In this document: in pieces, positions 4,531-11,640 of the stretch
Layout: each line of letters opens with the position of its first letter
How positions within the stretch are numbered: position 1 is the stretch's first letter
Virus record (IMG/VR): IMGVR_UViG_3300004773_000018
Coordinates: 1-25,051 of that record
DNA length: 25,051 nucleotides
Reading direction: 5' to 3' (one strand)
Source of the DNA: a virus
The notes under the pieces: model-generated
What the model was told of the DNA's origin: nothing
The model's database searches: none
Seen by the model: the letters and a program-made list of their open reading frames with translations, nothing else
Made by a program: the position numbers and the translations under genes

Positions 4531-6489
4531 TTAGAAAGCAGTCTGATTGGCAATATACAAGCCGCTGTCAGACAATATCTTGTTGGCTTTATGGAGGCGT
4601 TTAAGATAGCGATAAAAGGTACTTTCGGATACTTCCAGCTTTTCAATGATATGACGACATAAATCACCCGCTTGCCACTGCTTGCTACCCATCTCAGTTA
4701 AGAACCTTTTATCGTCAACCGCCTTGTGTGCGCCTGGCTTCTTTAGTTTATCTGGATTGAGTGCAAAGTTGGCTTGGAACAGCGGGTAATGCCATTGAAC
4801 GACAAAGCTATCTACTGGCGGAAAGTTACGCAGTGTGATGTCACAAGTGTAAGTCTTCTCATCCTCCTCGTGGGCAGTCAGAACGACCAACGTATCTGGA
4901 TTACGGGCGAACACGCCCGAACCACTGAAGCGGTCAATCGACTCTGCGCCCGACTTGTTGCCCTTGCTGAAATGGTGGCTTAGGATGATCGACAAGTTGT
5001 GGCGTGTGGCTAGGTACTCAAATTCATTCATGAGACTTGACATATCGCCCGCGCTGTTCTCGTCCCTCTCGCCCATCAGCATATAGTTTGGGTCAAGGAT
5101 AATGGCTTGGTATCCCTTTCCTTCAATCTGCTTCTCGATCATAGGACGGATGAGAGTCAAGTCAGCAGCGTGACCTCTCAGTGTCCACACATCAAAGTCA
5201 TCGGCCTTGTCTTCTAGCCCCTTGGCTTTGATAACATCAGCTAAACGATTTCGGAACGACCATTCTTGAATCTCGAAATTGATAAACAATACCCGCGACA
5301 TCTTGCACTGCTGCCCCCACCACGGCACGCCAGCGTGTAACGAAAGGGCTAGGTCGATTAGACTCCAACTCTTAAACGCCTTGCTACCTCCACCCAGCAA
5401 CATCTTTCCGCCTCTGTGCAACATTCCATCAATTAACGTCTCTGGTGCGGGTAAGTCTTCCTTAACAAGTTGTGCATAAGATTTGATTGGCGGCCACTCG
5501 TCCGTCTTCGGTTTGATACCAAGTGCTACGGCGGGTTCAATCATCGGTAGTTCATTCATCTTTCCTCCCTTGTAGAACCATAACAGGCTCTGCATTTTGT
5601 CGTTTCTTTTTGCCCCAGGTATCCGAACTGGCTGACTAGGCTTGAATGTTGCTGGGTCACATCCAAGCGGAATAAGAAATGTTTTCAACTGGTCAATCAA
5701 TTCCTTGTTGGATGGCATATCAAACCATCCATGCAAACTCTTGCCACCAGTATCCACAACGGCACGCAACCGAAGCTTAAACAAGTCACGCATCAATTGG
5801 AACACCGCGCCCATCTGTGGCTTAGTTAGAACATCCGATTCGACAACCAAGAATATCCTATCCTCAACCGTATCGTTGGACCTACTGACTGTGCCTTGCT
5901 TGTAGGTCGCGCCAGTTGTGTACTGCCCGATTGGCTCATCCAGCTTCTTCCAATCGTAAGCCGTGCGGAAATTCTGCGGATGCTTTCCGCTATCCGTCAC
6001 ATTACCTATCCAGATGTTATCAACAGCGTTGAACAGCGACAGGAACAACTGATAGTCTTGGCTGGGATCGTCCAGCTTGGTCGGACTTTCCTCAAACATA
6101 TCAGCAGTCTCCCAATTGTAGTGCGTTAAGTAGCGTTGCTTGTTTGACTCAGCAATCGTCTTAATCCTATCCAACACCTCGGAGTGCGGGTCTTTCTTAA
6201 TTACCAACTTAGGTACGGCTGTGCCACCCGACATAATGTTTACTGGCTTGTAAAGCACATCGCTGGATATAGCTCGGCGCAACTTGCGATTGGCCTCATC
6301 CCGATACGGCGTGCAGGAAGTATGCCAGCAGAAGATAGTCGGCGCGCCATCTACGAACACCGTTGTATCTCTAATGCGAGTGTGGCTGGTATGCGCAGCC
6401 TCGCCTGGACACTTGCACAGCCCGTGGTTCTCAGACTGCCAATCCACTTGGCCTACGATCTCTTCAGCTTGCCGTTGTGCTGTGGTCAT
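4531..6489 (-). CDS. Fused primase-helicase (zinc-binding, AEP-like primase, RecA-like helicase, winged helix)
   Basis: 652 residues from ATG 6489; an in-frame TTG at 6498 would add three. In numbering from that TTG: residues 25-62 hold a Cys/His cluster (CKC ... HTSH ... FCWHTSC) that may bind zinc. Residues about 210-310 resemble an archaeo-eukaryotic primase core: VVESD (218-222), TGGKSLHGWF (250-259) and VRIPG (291-295). Residues about 355-560 are a RepA/AAA_25-type RecA fold with Walker A GGSKAFKSW (370-378), Walker B AIILDP (465-470) and a HH sensor (508-509). The last 60 residues look like a winged helix (VSESTFYRYLKRLHKANKI). It would unwind DNA and make primers at the phage fork. Phe replaces the usual Gly before the Walker Lys, a variant I associate with this phage family. 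It is the last gene of the leftward replication operon. Confidence 0.9.
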   Translation of the reverse strand: MTTAQRQAEEIVGQVDWQSENHGLCKCPGEAAHTSHTRIRDTTVFVDGAPTIFCWHTSCTPYRDEANRKLRRAISSDVLYKPVNIMSGGTAVPKLVIKKDPHSEVLDRIKTIAESNKQRYLTHYNWETADMFEESPTKLDDPSQDYQLFLSLFNAVDNIWIGNVTDSGKHPQNFRTAYDWKKLDEPIGQYTTGATYKQGTVSRSNDTVEDRIFLVVESDVLTKPQMGAVFQLMRDLFKLRLRAVVDTGGKSLHGWFDMPSNKELIDQLKTFLIPLGCDPATFKPSQPVRIPGAKRNDKMQSLLWFYKGGKMNELPMIEPAVALGIKPKTDEWPPIKSYAQLVKEDLPAPETLIDGMLHRGGKMLLGGGSKAFKSWSLIDLALSLHAGVPWWGQQCKMSRVLFINFEIQEWSFRNRLADVIKAKGLEDKADDFDVWTLRGHAADLTLIRPMIEKQIEGKGYQAIILDPNYMLMGERDENSAGDMSSLMNEFEYLATRHNLSIILSHHFSKGNKSGAESIDRFSGSGVFARNPDTLVVLTAHEEDEKTYTCDITLRNFPPVDSFVVQWHYPLFQANFALNPDKLKKPGAHKAVDDKRFLTEMGSKQWQAGDLCRHIIEKLEVSESTFYRYLKRLHKANKILSDSGLYIANQTAF

Positions 6490-6577
6490 AAAATTCAAAC
6501 TGGCTCTGATTCAAGGGGTAGACACACTGAGGAAACGCCCGATGCAGGATCTCCCTGCACACCACAACGCCAGTTAG

Positions 6578-7684
6578 TTATTTGCTTTCTAGTTCTATTG
6601 CTTTTTTGGATGCCTCAACAATATCCTGCGCTGTTATATTCCGCAAGGCGTTACACCAGTATTGAGTTTTCGGTGTGCGATTGCTCGCATCCTTACACTT
6701 AGCCTGTGGCAACCCAGCGTGCGGACGGCATGGCGCGTGTGGGCAGGTATCGGGTTTAAATACCGATACGTTCTTAGGATAATAAGTCATGCGATCCGCT
6801 GGATCGTAGCTGCCCCACAACGACACACACGGCGTATCCAACCCAGCAGCCATGTGGTTGACTGAACTATCTGGCGCAACAACGAAGTCAGCCCCGCTAA
6901 TAATCGGGAACAGCGAGCGCACAGCCTTGGTACAGTTGAATAGGTCAATCACTCGCGGATGATCCACCTTAAAGTTGTTGCTGTTATCCAGCCCAATAAT
7001 CACAGCGTGATGTTTGGGGTAAGCCTCAAGCAACCCCAGCACTGCCTCCTGCCCCATCGTTGGCGGGTAGGTACGGGTAGGACCGCTGGAAGAAACGTGG
7101 TAGGCAAAGAACGGACTAGGCAACGGCCACTTTCCCATCGCCTTTAGCTCTTCGTGGTCTGGCTCGATGAGATGTAGAACTGGCTTACAATACTTCGCCA
7201 TCGTCTTCTCATCCCATACGCCCATCCACTCGTAGATCCGCTGGTAGCAGTTGCCAGGACCAGTGCCTAGCTTCGTGTTGCCAACCTGCCCGCTGAATAA
7301 ATCATCAGTTGGCAAGTGAGCATCAAATGACCTCCATGCCTCCAGCGATGCAGGCAACGGCCACAGCTTTGCACCCAGCCCAGCGTAGAGAGGCAGGTTG
7401 CGGGCAGGAGCGTAAACCTCAACAACCCCACCCGACTCCTGCACCAAGTAGTTGACGAAGGCAGTAGCGATGATCGCGTCACCAATTGCCCCAGCGCGGT
7501 ACACTGCTGTTGCACCACCAGCAGCGCGCCCCTTGTAGTACGGCTTGATCTCGTGTGGGCAAGGGATTGAATCGTCCCAGGTTGGTCCAGTTAGCTCATC
7601 GGGCAACACATAGGTGTTGCGTGGGTAGAGCATATTGTCATCGACTTTGTGAATTGCGTTTGTGTTGTTAGTCCATAGTTTCAT
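6578..7684 (-). CDS. Glycosyltransferase family 9 (heptosyltransferase-like)
   Basis: 368 residues; ATG in an ATGA overlap with the preceding gene. After about 55 family-specific residues comes the GT9 N-domain start YRAGAIGDAIIATAF (62-76), the equivalent of the GDxxLxTP region. The C-domain holds IISGADFVVAPDSSVNHMAA (261-280) and TPCVSLWGSYDP, the nucleotide-sugar binding region shared with ADP-heptose:LPS heptosyltransferases such as RfaF. A Cys-rich C-terminal segment (CPHAPC ... CKD ... YWC, 314-344) is unusual and could bind metal. Size and domain order fit a complete enzyme. The substrate cannot be read from sequence: LPS, a virion protein and modified DNA are all open. A second glycosyltransferase lies in the same operon. 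Confidence 0.85.
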   Translation of the reverse strand: MKLWTNNTNAIHKVDDNMLYPRNTYVLPDELTGPTWDDSIPCPHEIKPYYKGRAAGGATAVYRAGAIGDAIIATAFVNYLVQESGGVVEVYAPARNLPLYAGLGAKLWPLPASLEAWRSFDAHLPTDDLFSGQVGNTKLGTGPGNCYQRIYEWMGVWDEKTMAKYCKPVLHLIEPDHEELKAMGKWPLPSPFFAYHVSSSGPTRTYPPTMGQEAVLGLLEAYPKHHAVIIGLDNSNNFKVDHPRVIDLFNCTKAVRSLFPIISGADFVVAPDSSVNHMAAGLDTPCVSLWGSYDPADRMTYYPKNVSVFKPDTCPHAPCRPHAGLPQAKCKDASNRTPKTQYWCNALRNITAQDIVEASKKAIELESK

Positions 7685-7863
7685 TTGTTATCCTCCAATA
7701 TTTCCTTTGCTATTAGTGCAGCCGCATCGACCATCGTGATTATTTGTATAATGTCAATCACTCTTCCATGAGAAGCGCGATCCCTCTCTATTGCCAGCTT
7801 ATCGCGAGCAATGAGAAGGATGTCGCGCCCCCACTTGAGCCTAGCCTTAGACTCAACTTGCAT
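7681..7863 (-). CDS. Small helical protein, unknown function
   Basis: 60 residues; the start overlaps the previous stop as TAATG at 7861-7865, and the stop overlaps the GT9 start as ATGA. The sequence alternates charged and hydrophobic residues (RLKWGRDILLIARDKLAIER, then VDAAALIAKEILEDNK), consistent with two helices. No family is recognised. The double overlap makes it a credible gene. Confidence 0.65.
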   Translation of the reverse strand: MQVESKARLKWGRDILLIARDKLAIERDRASHGRVIDIIQIITMVDAAALIAKEILEDNK

Positions 7864-8045
7864 TACGAACCAGATCGCATCCGAAACTTACGAGGCGATT
7901 TGTTGCTCTTTCCAGCAGCAGAGAGTGCTATCGCAATCATCTGCTGACGCGAGCGAGGCGTTCCACCAGCTCCACGCTCTTTGCCCTTCTTCTTATTATC
8001 CATTACCAACTCATGCATATTCTTCGATACGTCTTTTCCTAGCAT
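7863..8045 (-). CDS. DUF6496-like small basic protein
   Basis: 60 residues, ATG with AAGGAG 8 nt upstream. The pattern MHELVMDNKKKGK, then a Gly-rich linker and SRQQMIAIALSAAGKS matches the short phage/bacterial family that reads VMHEfkxGkLkSG...sRkQAIAIALSEA, which I know as DUF6496; its function is unknown. It is strongly basic, so nucleic-acid contact is possible (inference). It sits between a 75-residue protein and the TAATG-coupled next gene. Confidence 0.75.
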   Translation of the reverse strand: MLGKDVSKNMHELVMDNKKKGKERGAGGTPRSRQQMIAIALSAAGKSNKSPRKFRMRSGS

Positions 8046-8047
8046 AT

Positions 8048-8275
8048 TTATTTCTCCTTGTTGTTGTAATAGGGATTAGGCACTGATGGTGCTTGTACCC
8101 CGAAGCTTGGGTTCTCGCATCTGCGACAATCACGAATATCAAAGTCAAGTATCTCTCCAGTGTTAAGCATGACCGTGAATATCTTGTTATGATCCATGCC
8201 GTAATCCGTAACAATGAAGGCCAGGCCTTCACCCTTTGGAGTCATCATCCATAGTTCTGGATTGAGTTGGATCAC
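8048..8275 (-). CDS. 75-residue conserved-type phage protein, unknown function
   Basis: Starts at GTG 8275 in a GTGA overlap with the gene before it. The sequence reads as beta-rich (GLAFIVTDYG ... FTVMLNTGEILDFDIRDC) and contains CRRC, possibly half of a metal site. The last 20 residues are Pro/Asn-rich. No function is assigned. The partner upstream (196 residues) and this protein are probably made together. Confidence 0.75.
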   Translation of the reverse strand: MIQLNPELWMMTPKGEGLAFIVTDYGMDHNKIFTVMLNTGEILDFDIRDCRRCENPSFGVQAPSVPNPYYNNKEK

Positions 8276-8862
8276 GCTGTCTCCTCACCAACCACATCGT
8301 CCCATGTGGCTTCTTCCCCATTCCAAACCTGCGATTGCGTCCGCAACCACTTAGGCTTTTCGGATTGAGTGGTGAAGCTTGATTCGCGCCAAAGCACATT
8401 GTTACCTGGAACAGCCGTGATCCGTCCATTGTTAAGTGCAATAAAATGATGTGACTTAGTTTGGCTTGGCGACATAGAGAACCCATCTCCGTAAGGCTCG
8501 GCTGTGAATAGGTAGCGACCAATTTCCCAAGTCTTCTTGCTGGCAATCCAAACCTTGCAGGACAACCCCATAAGATAGTCGTATTCAATTGTAGTAAAGT
8601 TCCAGCCAAAACAATCCCAGCGTTGAGCATCGTTAATGTCCCAATCCACAATTGCAATCTCGCCATGAGCCAGAGCGTGTAGTGGCAAGCCTCGGTACAG
8701 CGCACCGCACTTGAGCATTACTGTGCAGCCCCAAGCTCTCCCAGGAACTGCTGTTAGGCCGAACCAAACAGCATCCTCTATGCCTTGCTTCTCGCCATCA
8801 GACACAAACTCCATATCGCACTTGACGTACAAGTGGCGAGGCAGGTTGGCAGCGTGTGTCAT
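8272..8862 (-). CDS. 196-residue protein of unknown function
   Basis: ATG at 8862 in an ATGA overlap with a 27-residue upstream frame. The protein is rich in Trp, Phe and Cys and looks mostly beta (AVWFGLTAVPGRAWGCTVML, HGEIAIVDWDIND, NNVLWRESSFTT). No signal peptide, membrane segment or catalytic motif is evident. The length and conserved appearance suggest a folded domain. It lies between the 2OG oxygenase and the 75-residue gene, all tightly coupled. I recognise no family. Confidence 0.8.
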   Translation of the reverse strand: MTHAANLPRHLYVKCDMEFVSDGEKQGIEDAVWFGLTAVPGRAWGCTVMLKCGALYRGLPLHALAHGEIAIVDWDINDAQRWDCFGWNFTTIEYDYLMGLSCKVWIASKKTWEIGRYLFTAEPYGDGFSMSPSQTKSHHFIALNNGRITAVPGNNVLWRESSFTTQSEKPKWLRTQSQVWNGEEATWDDVVGEETA

Positions 8863-8942
8863 TTATTTCCCCAAAGTAATGTCAACAGTCCAAGGCCAAT
8901 TTCCATAACTCCAACCAAACGGATTTTATCGTCAATACTCAT
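8859..8942 (-). CDS. 27-residue membrane-type microprotein
   Basis: ATG at 8942 overlaps the oxygenase stop as ATGA, and its own stop overlaps the start of the 196-residue gene as ATGA. The product MSIDDKIRLVGVMEIGLGLL continues with a hydrophobic stretch and ends WGNK: one short possible membrane helix. It exactly fills the gap between two genes, so it either encodes a real microprotein or acts as a coupling device. Confidence 0.55.
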   Translation of the reverse strand: MSIDDKIRLVGVMEIGLGLLTLLWGNK

Positions 8943-9502
8943 TTCCAAGCAGGTCCTGTAAACCAAGCCACCAACACCCAGCGCGTTCCCCATATAGGAG
9001 CACGCGCTCTATGCTCGATGTAGGATGGAAACCAGCAACCAGCTCCCTGCTCGCGGATGAACTTGGCGTTATCAAGATCAGCCTTAACCTGCAAGCCTCC
9101 ACCCAGATACTCGGATGGCTCGGAAAGATTAACCACAGCAGTCAGCTTGCGATCAGATCCAGTATAGGTATCGAAGTGCCACCAGAATTGCTGGAGTGGG
9201 TTGTACTTTAGGATCTGCAACTGTTGCACGCCAGTAATATCAAACCTCCAATGCTCTGCGTTAATTGCATCAGTAAGTTCACGCATGATATTATAGATCC
9301 AGTTGTTGTGCTTTGCGTAAGGTATCCAGCAGGACGAGCAACTTCTGGCAAACGACCTGCGCGTAGTGCCATCCTTCTTTAATACAGTCGCACGCTTCAT
9401 CCCGATCACTTCCGCATCCTGGCGCAGCATCTCGCACTGCGTATTGGTTAGGACGTACCGATCTACTGAAGCGGTCAATACCTTCTGTTTAAACTCGTTC
9501 AT
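8939..9502 (-). CDS. 2OG-Fe(II) oxygenase (prolyl-hydroxylase-like)
   Basis: 187 residues from ATG 9502, preferred over ATG 9517 because it sits in an ATGA overlap with the preceding gene and has AGGA 7 nt upstream. Residues 93-187 form the double-stranded beta-helix core: WWHFDTY gives His109 and Asp111, YIEHRA gives His164, and TRWVLVAWF gives Arg174 for 2-oxoglutarate. NLSEPSEYLGGGLQV is the strand typical of PKHD/P4H-type phage oxygenases. Such enzymes hydroxylate proteins, small molecules or bases; the substrate here is unknown. Its operon also holds two glycosyltransferases, so hydroxylation followed by glycosylation is a possible but unproven pathway. Confidence 0.87.
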   Translation of the reverse strand: MNEFKQKVLTASVDRYVLTNTQCEMLRQDAEVIGMKRATVLKKDGTTRRSFARSCSSCWIPYAKHNNWIYNIMRELTDAINAEHWRFDITGVQQLQILKYNPLQQFWWHFDTYTGSDRKLTAVVNLSEPSEYLGGGLQVKADLDNAKFIREQGAGCWFPSYIEHRARAPIWGTRWVLVAWFTGPAWK

Positions 9503-9696
9503 TTGAGTTCCTGGCATAGTTCAAGCAACGCCTTGTTCAGTGCGTACTCAAAGCAAGCCATCTTATCTTTAGCCAAGTGATGTCGACCAGCCTTGGCTAG
9601 TGCTTCGTAAAGATCATCGTCAATATCAACTATAACTCTGACTGCTGTTTGCTCAGATGTTTTAACTAAAGTTATCTTTCTGTTTTTCTTTTTCAT
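9499..9696 (-). CDS. Ribbon-helix-helix-like small protein
   Basis: 65 residues, ATG overlapping the previous stop as ATGA, with AAAGGA upstream in the end of the preceding gene. After a basic start (MKKKNRK) come a beta-like strand VRVIVDID and two helices (DDLYEALAKAGR and ACFEYALNKALLEL), the order of Arc/MetJ-type DNA-binding proteins. It may regulate phage or host promoters. The fold is inferred from pattern only; a short helical protein of another kind is possible. Confidence 0.65.
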   Translation of the reverse strand: MKKKNRKITLVKTSEQTAVRVIVDIDDDLYEALAKAGRHHLAKDKMACFEYALNKALLELCQELK

Positions 9697-9839
9697 AGAT
9701 CCAATTCCTTTCTTATGTAGTCAATCAGTTTGAAGATGATGAACAACGCGCAATAGATTGCCGACAATGTCATCGAGCTGTAAAGGATAAAAGAAGCAAT
9801 TACCCAAACTATTGCGCCGAGATCAAGTAGGCAGAACAT
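9693..9839 (-). CDS. 48-residue membrane protein, unknown function
   Basis: ATG 9839 to TGA at 9693-9695. The product is almost entirely hydrophobic, LLDLGAIVWVIASFILYSS then TLSAIYCALFIIFKLIDYI, followed by a charged tail RKELDL, so one long or two short membrane helices. It overlaps the preceding gene by 17 nt and the following gene as ATGA. A small membrane protein inside a replication operon could be an accessory lysis or membrane-modifying factor, but no holin family is recognised. Confidence 0.68.
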   Translation of the reverse strand: MFCLLDLGAIVWVIASFILYSSMTLSAIYCALFIIFKLIDYIRKELDL

Positions 9840-10143
9840 AGTCGTTTTCCTTTAGCTTCCGTAGCAACGTGCGATTGTCGATCTGCACACCGCTGGCTCT
9901 GCACCACCAGGAGACAACACCCGTCTTAAAGTCGCGCAGTAGCTTCTGCACCTCGTGCGAATTTTTATACTCCAGTGCATCGTTGAGTGGCACGCCAGTG
10001 TGATCCTTAACAATCTTCATGCCCTTAACCATCCCACGCTTGCGTAGCATCCGTAGGTCGCGAATAGCTTGCAATGCAACCTCCCCAGCCAACTGTTGCA
10101 CCCTATCATCGTAATCACCGCGACATAGCTGGGTTGACCTCAC
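9823..10143 (-). CDS. 106-residue conserved-type phage protein, unknown function
   Basis: Starts at GTG 10143 in a GTGA overlap with the glycosyltransferase. Visible blocks are VALQAIRDLRMLRKRGMVKG, a Ser/His-centred SHEVQKLLRDFK, and WWCRASGVQID near residue 80-90. I have seen this arrangement (AIRDLRML...HEV..LL..FK...WWC..SG) in other phage hypothetical proteins without known function. It is mostly helical and basic. Translation is likely coupled on both sides. Confidence 0.75.
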   Translation of the reverse strand: MRSTQLCRGDYDDRVQQLAGEVALQAIRDLRMLRKRGMVKGMKIVKDHTGVPLNDALEYKNSHEVQKLLRDFKTGVVSWWCRASGVQIDNRTLLRKLKENDYVLPT

Positions 10144-10805
10144 CGACCTAGCTCCACCAGCTTCGCTTCATCAGCTTCAATCTGGTTAGATAATCTAGTT
10201 AGATCGTTTGACTGCCCAGCGTAATGAATAATCATCGCGTCTTTGTAGCGGTCTAACCCGAAGTGCGACTCCACGCTGGTCATACAATTGAATGACGGGT
10301 CAAGCTCAGTCAGCGGGATGTTCCATAGGTGTGCCATTACGTTGAGCCAAGTCTGCTCGGCAAAGTGATTTGGGTGCAGGCCAATGGGTGGCATTGATAA
10401 AATACCAACGGCCTTTGTATGAACTACGAACACGCCAGTGTTGACGTAAAACTTAGGCTCAATCACGCCGCCGAAAGCTCCAGCCAGTTTGACCATATCT
10501 GGCTTACGGTCCAAGTAAGCTCCCTCGTCAAAGGCGCAGAACACGCCAGCGTCATCGGAAAGTTTTGGACAATCGGCTGCAATCAAAACATCAGCGTCAA
10601 CAAATGTTACCTGCTCGTATCCTTTCGTTGCAATGATGTTTCCAATGGCTGACTTGGAGTATTGGGATGGATGGGTTAGCGGCTTGTCAATCAGAATGAA
10701 GTCAGTGTTATGGCGTTTACAGTACGCCTCCATCCTCGGCCTAGTCAGATCAATAATCTTCTTCCAATCCTCGCCAAACGATTGTGTGACTAATGCTTGC
10801 TTCAT
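10140..10805 (-). CDS. Glycosyltransferase, GT8-like (DxD type)
   Basis: 221 residues; ATG in an ATGA overlap with a 58-residue gene. Residues 66-76 read VTFVDADVLIA with the DxD metal site Asp70/Asp72; YVNTGVFVVHT (120-130) matches the N(T/S)GV(F/M) block of GT-A enzymes; EQTWLN (150-155) corresponds to the DQ/EQ block; and MIIHYAGQ (191-198) to the C-terminal HxxG block of GT8-like enzymes. These use nucleotide sugars with Mn or Mg. The enzyme is cytosolic, without signal or membrane anchor. The acceptor is unknown. It may work with the GT9 enzyme and the oxygenase in this operon (inference). Confidence 0.83.
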   Translation of the reverse strand: MKQALVTQSFGEDWKKIIDLTRPRMEAYCKRHNTDFILIDKPLTHPSQYSKSAIGNIIATKGYEQVTFVDADVLIAADCPKLSDDAGVFCAFDEGAYLDRKPDMVKLAGAFGGVIEPKFYVNTGVFVVHTKAVGILSMPPIGLHPNHFAEQTWLNVMAHLWNIPLTELDPSFNCMTSVESHFGLDRYKDAMIIHYAGQSNDLTRLSNQIEADEAKLVELGR

Positions 10806-10978
10806 TTCTTTTTCCTCCGCCGTGGTTTAACTTCTTTCCATACATCAAACTTTTCATCTAGTTCAATCGACCAAAGCATAAATGTTTTATATAGTCCGTA
10901 TCCAATACCCGCACGCAAAAGCGTACGACTTATTGTGTCACCCAAAAAGTAGAACAATCGAGACAACGCCTGCTTCAT
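10802..10978 (-). CDS. 58-residue conserved-type small phage protein
   Basis: ATG 10978 to TGA at 10802-10804, both ends in ATGA overlaps. The sequence FLGDTISRTLLRAGIGYGLY, then KTFMLWSIELDEKFDVW and a basic tail PRRRKKK, matches a small phage protein type I recognise (GDxxSR...Y..LM.WS..LD...W), often adjacent to replication genes, function unknown. One moderately hydrophobic helix may contact the membrane. It is below usual length cut-offs. Confidence 0.75.
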   Translation of the reverse strand: MKQALSRLFYFLGDTISRTLLRAGIGYGLYKTFMLWSIELDEKFDVWKEVKPRRRKKK

Positions 10979-11112
10979 TTCTCAATCCTAACCCAAGCAT
11001 CCAGCGGTAGGTTCTCGCCGCAGAATCCAACTTGGATCTCTTTCTTTTCCTTTTCGGATATGCCGTAAAGCTCCCATCCTCCGTCAATCTTAACTATGCG
11101 AGTGATCTTCAT
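10975..11112 (-). CDS. 45-residue protein, unknown function
   Basis: ATG 11112 to TGA at 10975-10977, both in ATGA overlaps. The product starts MKITRIVKIDGGWELYGISE, has a Lys/Glu-rich middle and ends PLDAWVRIEK. It has a soluble, mixed alpha/beta character. No family recognised; credible because of its frame-perfect fit between neighbours. Confidence 0.62.
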   Translation of the reverse strand: MKITRIVKIDGGWELYGISEKEKKEIQVGFCGENLPLDAWVRIEK

Positions 11113-11279
11113 TCTCTTGGATACTTATTGTTTCCATCGTGATCGCAGAACTTCTGGAACGATTTATCTGTTTCAGATTCATCGCTGTCGCTTGATTTAT
11201 CTCCATAGTTTGAGTAAAGCCAAGGACGAGGTTTGCTGAAAAACTCATCCCAATCTTTGTCTATTTCTTCTTGGTTCAT
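11109..11279 (-). CDS. 56-residue acidic protein, unknown function
   Basis: Start taken at ATG 11279, which lies in an ATGA overlap and has AGAGG about 9 nt upstream; an in-frame ATG at 11324 would overlap the upstream gene by 49 nt. The protein is acidic (DKDWDEFFSKPRPW, then a Ser/Asp/Glu-rich stretch) and ends DHDGNNKYPRE. Highly acidic small phage proteins sometimes mimic DNA to block host nucleases; this one is only compatible with that idea. Confidence 0.6.
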   Translation of the reverse strand: MNQEEIDKDWDEFFSKPRPWLYSNYGDKSSDSDESETDKSFQKFCDHDGNNKYPRE

Positions 11280-11572
11280 AATCTTGTTACCTCTTTCTTT
11301 ATTTGTGCCAACGTGAACAGGCATCGTACCAGCGCACGCTCCAAGTGGTCAACACTTGTTTCTCCGTTGTTGTCGGGACAAGGCGATGACTTATGCAATT
11401 GCATCTGCGCCGTGGCTAGGTGACGAACAGCACGAGCAATATGGTAATCGTGAGTAGGCCGATCCTTCTCCAACCAATCTCCATAAGCAGACTTATCTGA
11501 TCCTTTGCCCATCACACGCCAGACTATCTCCTGTGCGGCGTTTCCCATCTCTTGGATTGTAGGTGCAGTCAC
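11276..11572 (-). CDS. 98-residue conserved-type phage protein, unknown function
   Basis: Start taken at GTG 11572, in a GTGA overlap with a 23-residue upstream frame and with GAGG 8 nt upstream; a TTG at 11617 would add 15 residues. The core WLEKDRPTHDYHIARAVRHL and ERALVRCLFTLAQI is helical, with His residues placed as in a metal or nucleotide-handling helical bundle, but I cannot assign a family. It sits just downstream of the recombination nuclease. Confidence 0.72.
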   Translation of the reverse strand: MTAPTIQEMGNAAQEIVWRVMGKGSDKSAYGDWLEKDRPTHDYHIARAVRHLATAQMQLHKSSPCPDNNGETSVDHLERALVRCLFTLAQIKKEVTRL

Positions 11573-11640
11573 TTTGCAAGCCTCATATAAAATTCGTCCA
11601 GCAATCCTTCTAGCCAAAGCACGTCTTGTGGGTCAATCAT
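11569..11640 (-). CDS. 23-residue coupling peptide between two genes
   Basis: ATG 11640 overlaps the nuclease stop as ATGA; the frame encodes MIDPQDVLWLEGLLDEFYMR plus LAK and its TGA overlaps the GTG start of the next gene as GTGA. It fills the gap completely. It may be a real micropeptide or simply a translational bridge that delivers ribosomes to the weak GTG start. Confidence 0.45.
   Translation of the reverse strand: MIDPQDVLWLEGLLDEFYMRLAK

Noticed and set aside
6499-6577. Small leftward frame between GT9 and primase-helicase
   Set aside because: A GTG-started frame of about 30 codons exists but overlaps the primase start in another frame and lacks the exact overlaps seen at other microgenes.
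6184-6702. Rightward 172-residue frame
   Set aside because: Antisense to the primase-helicase N-terminus and the GT9 end; composition is not protein-like and there is no start context.
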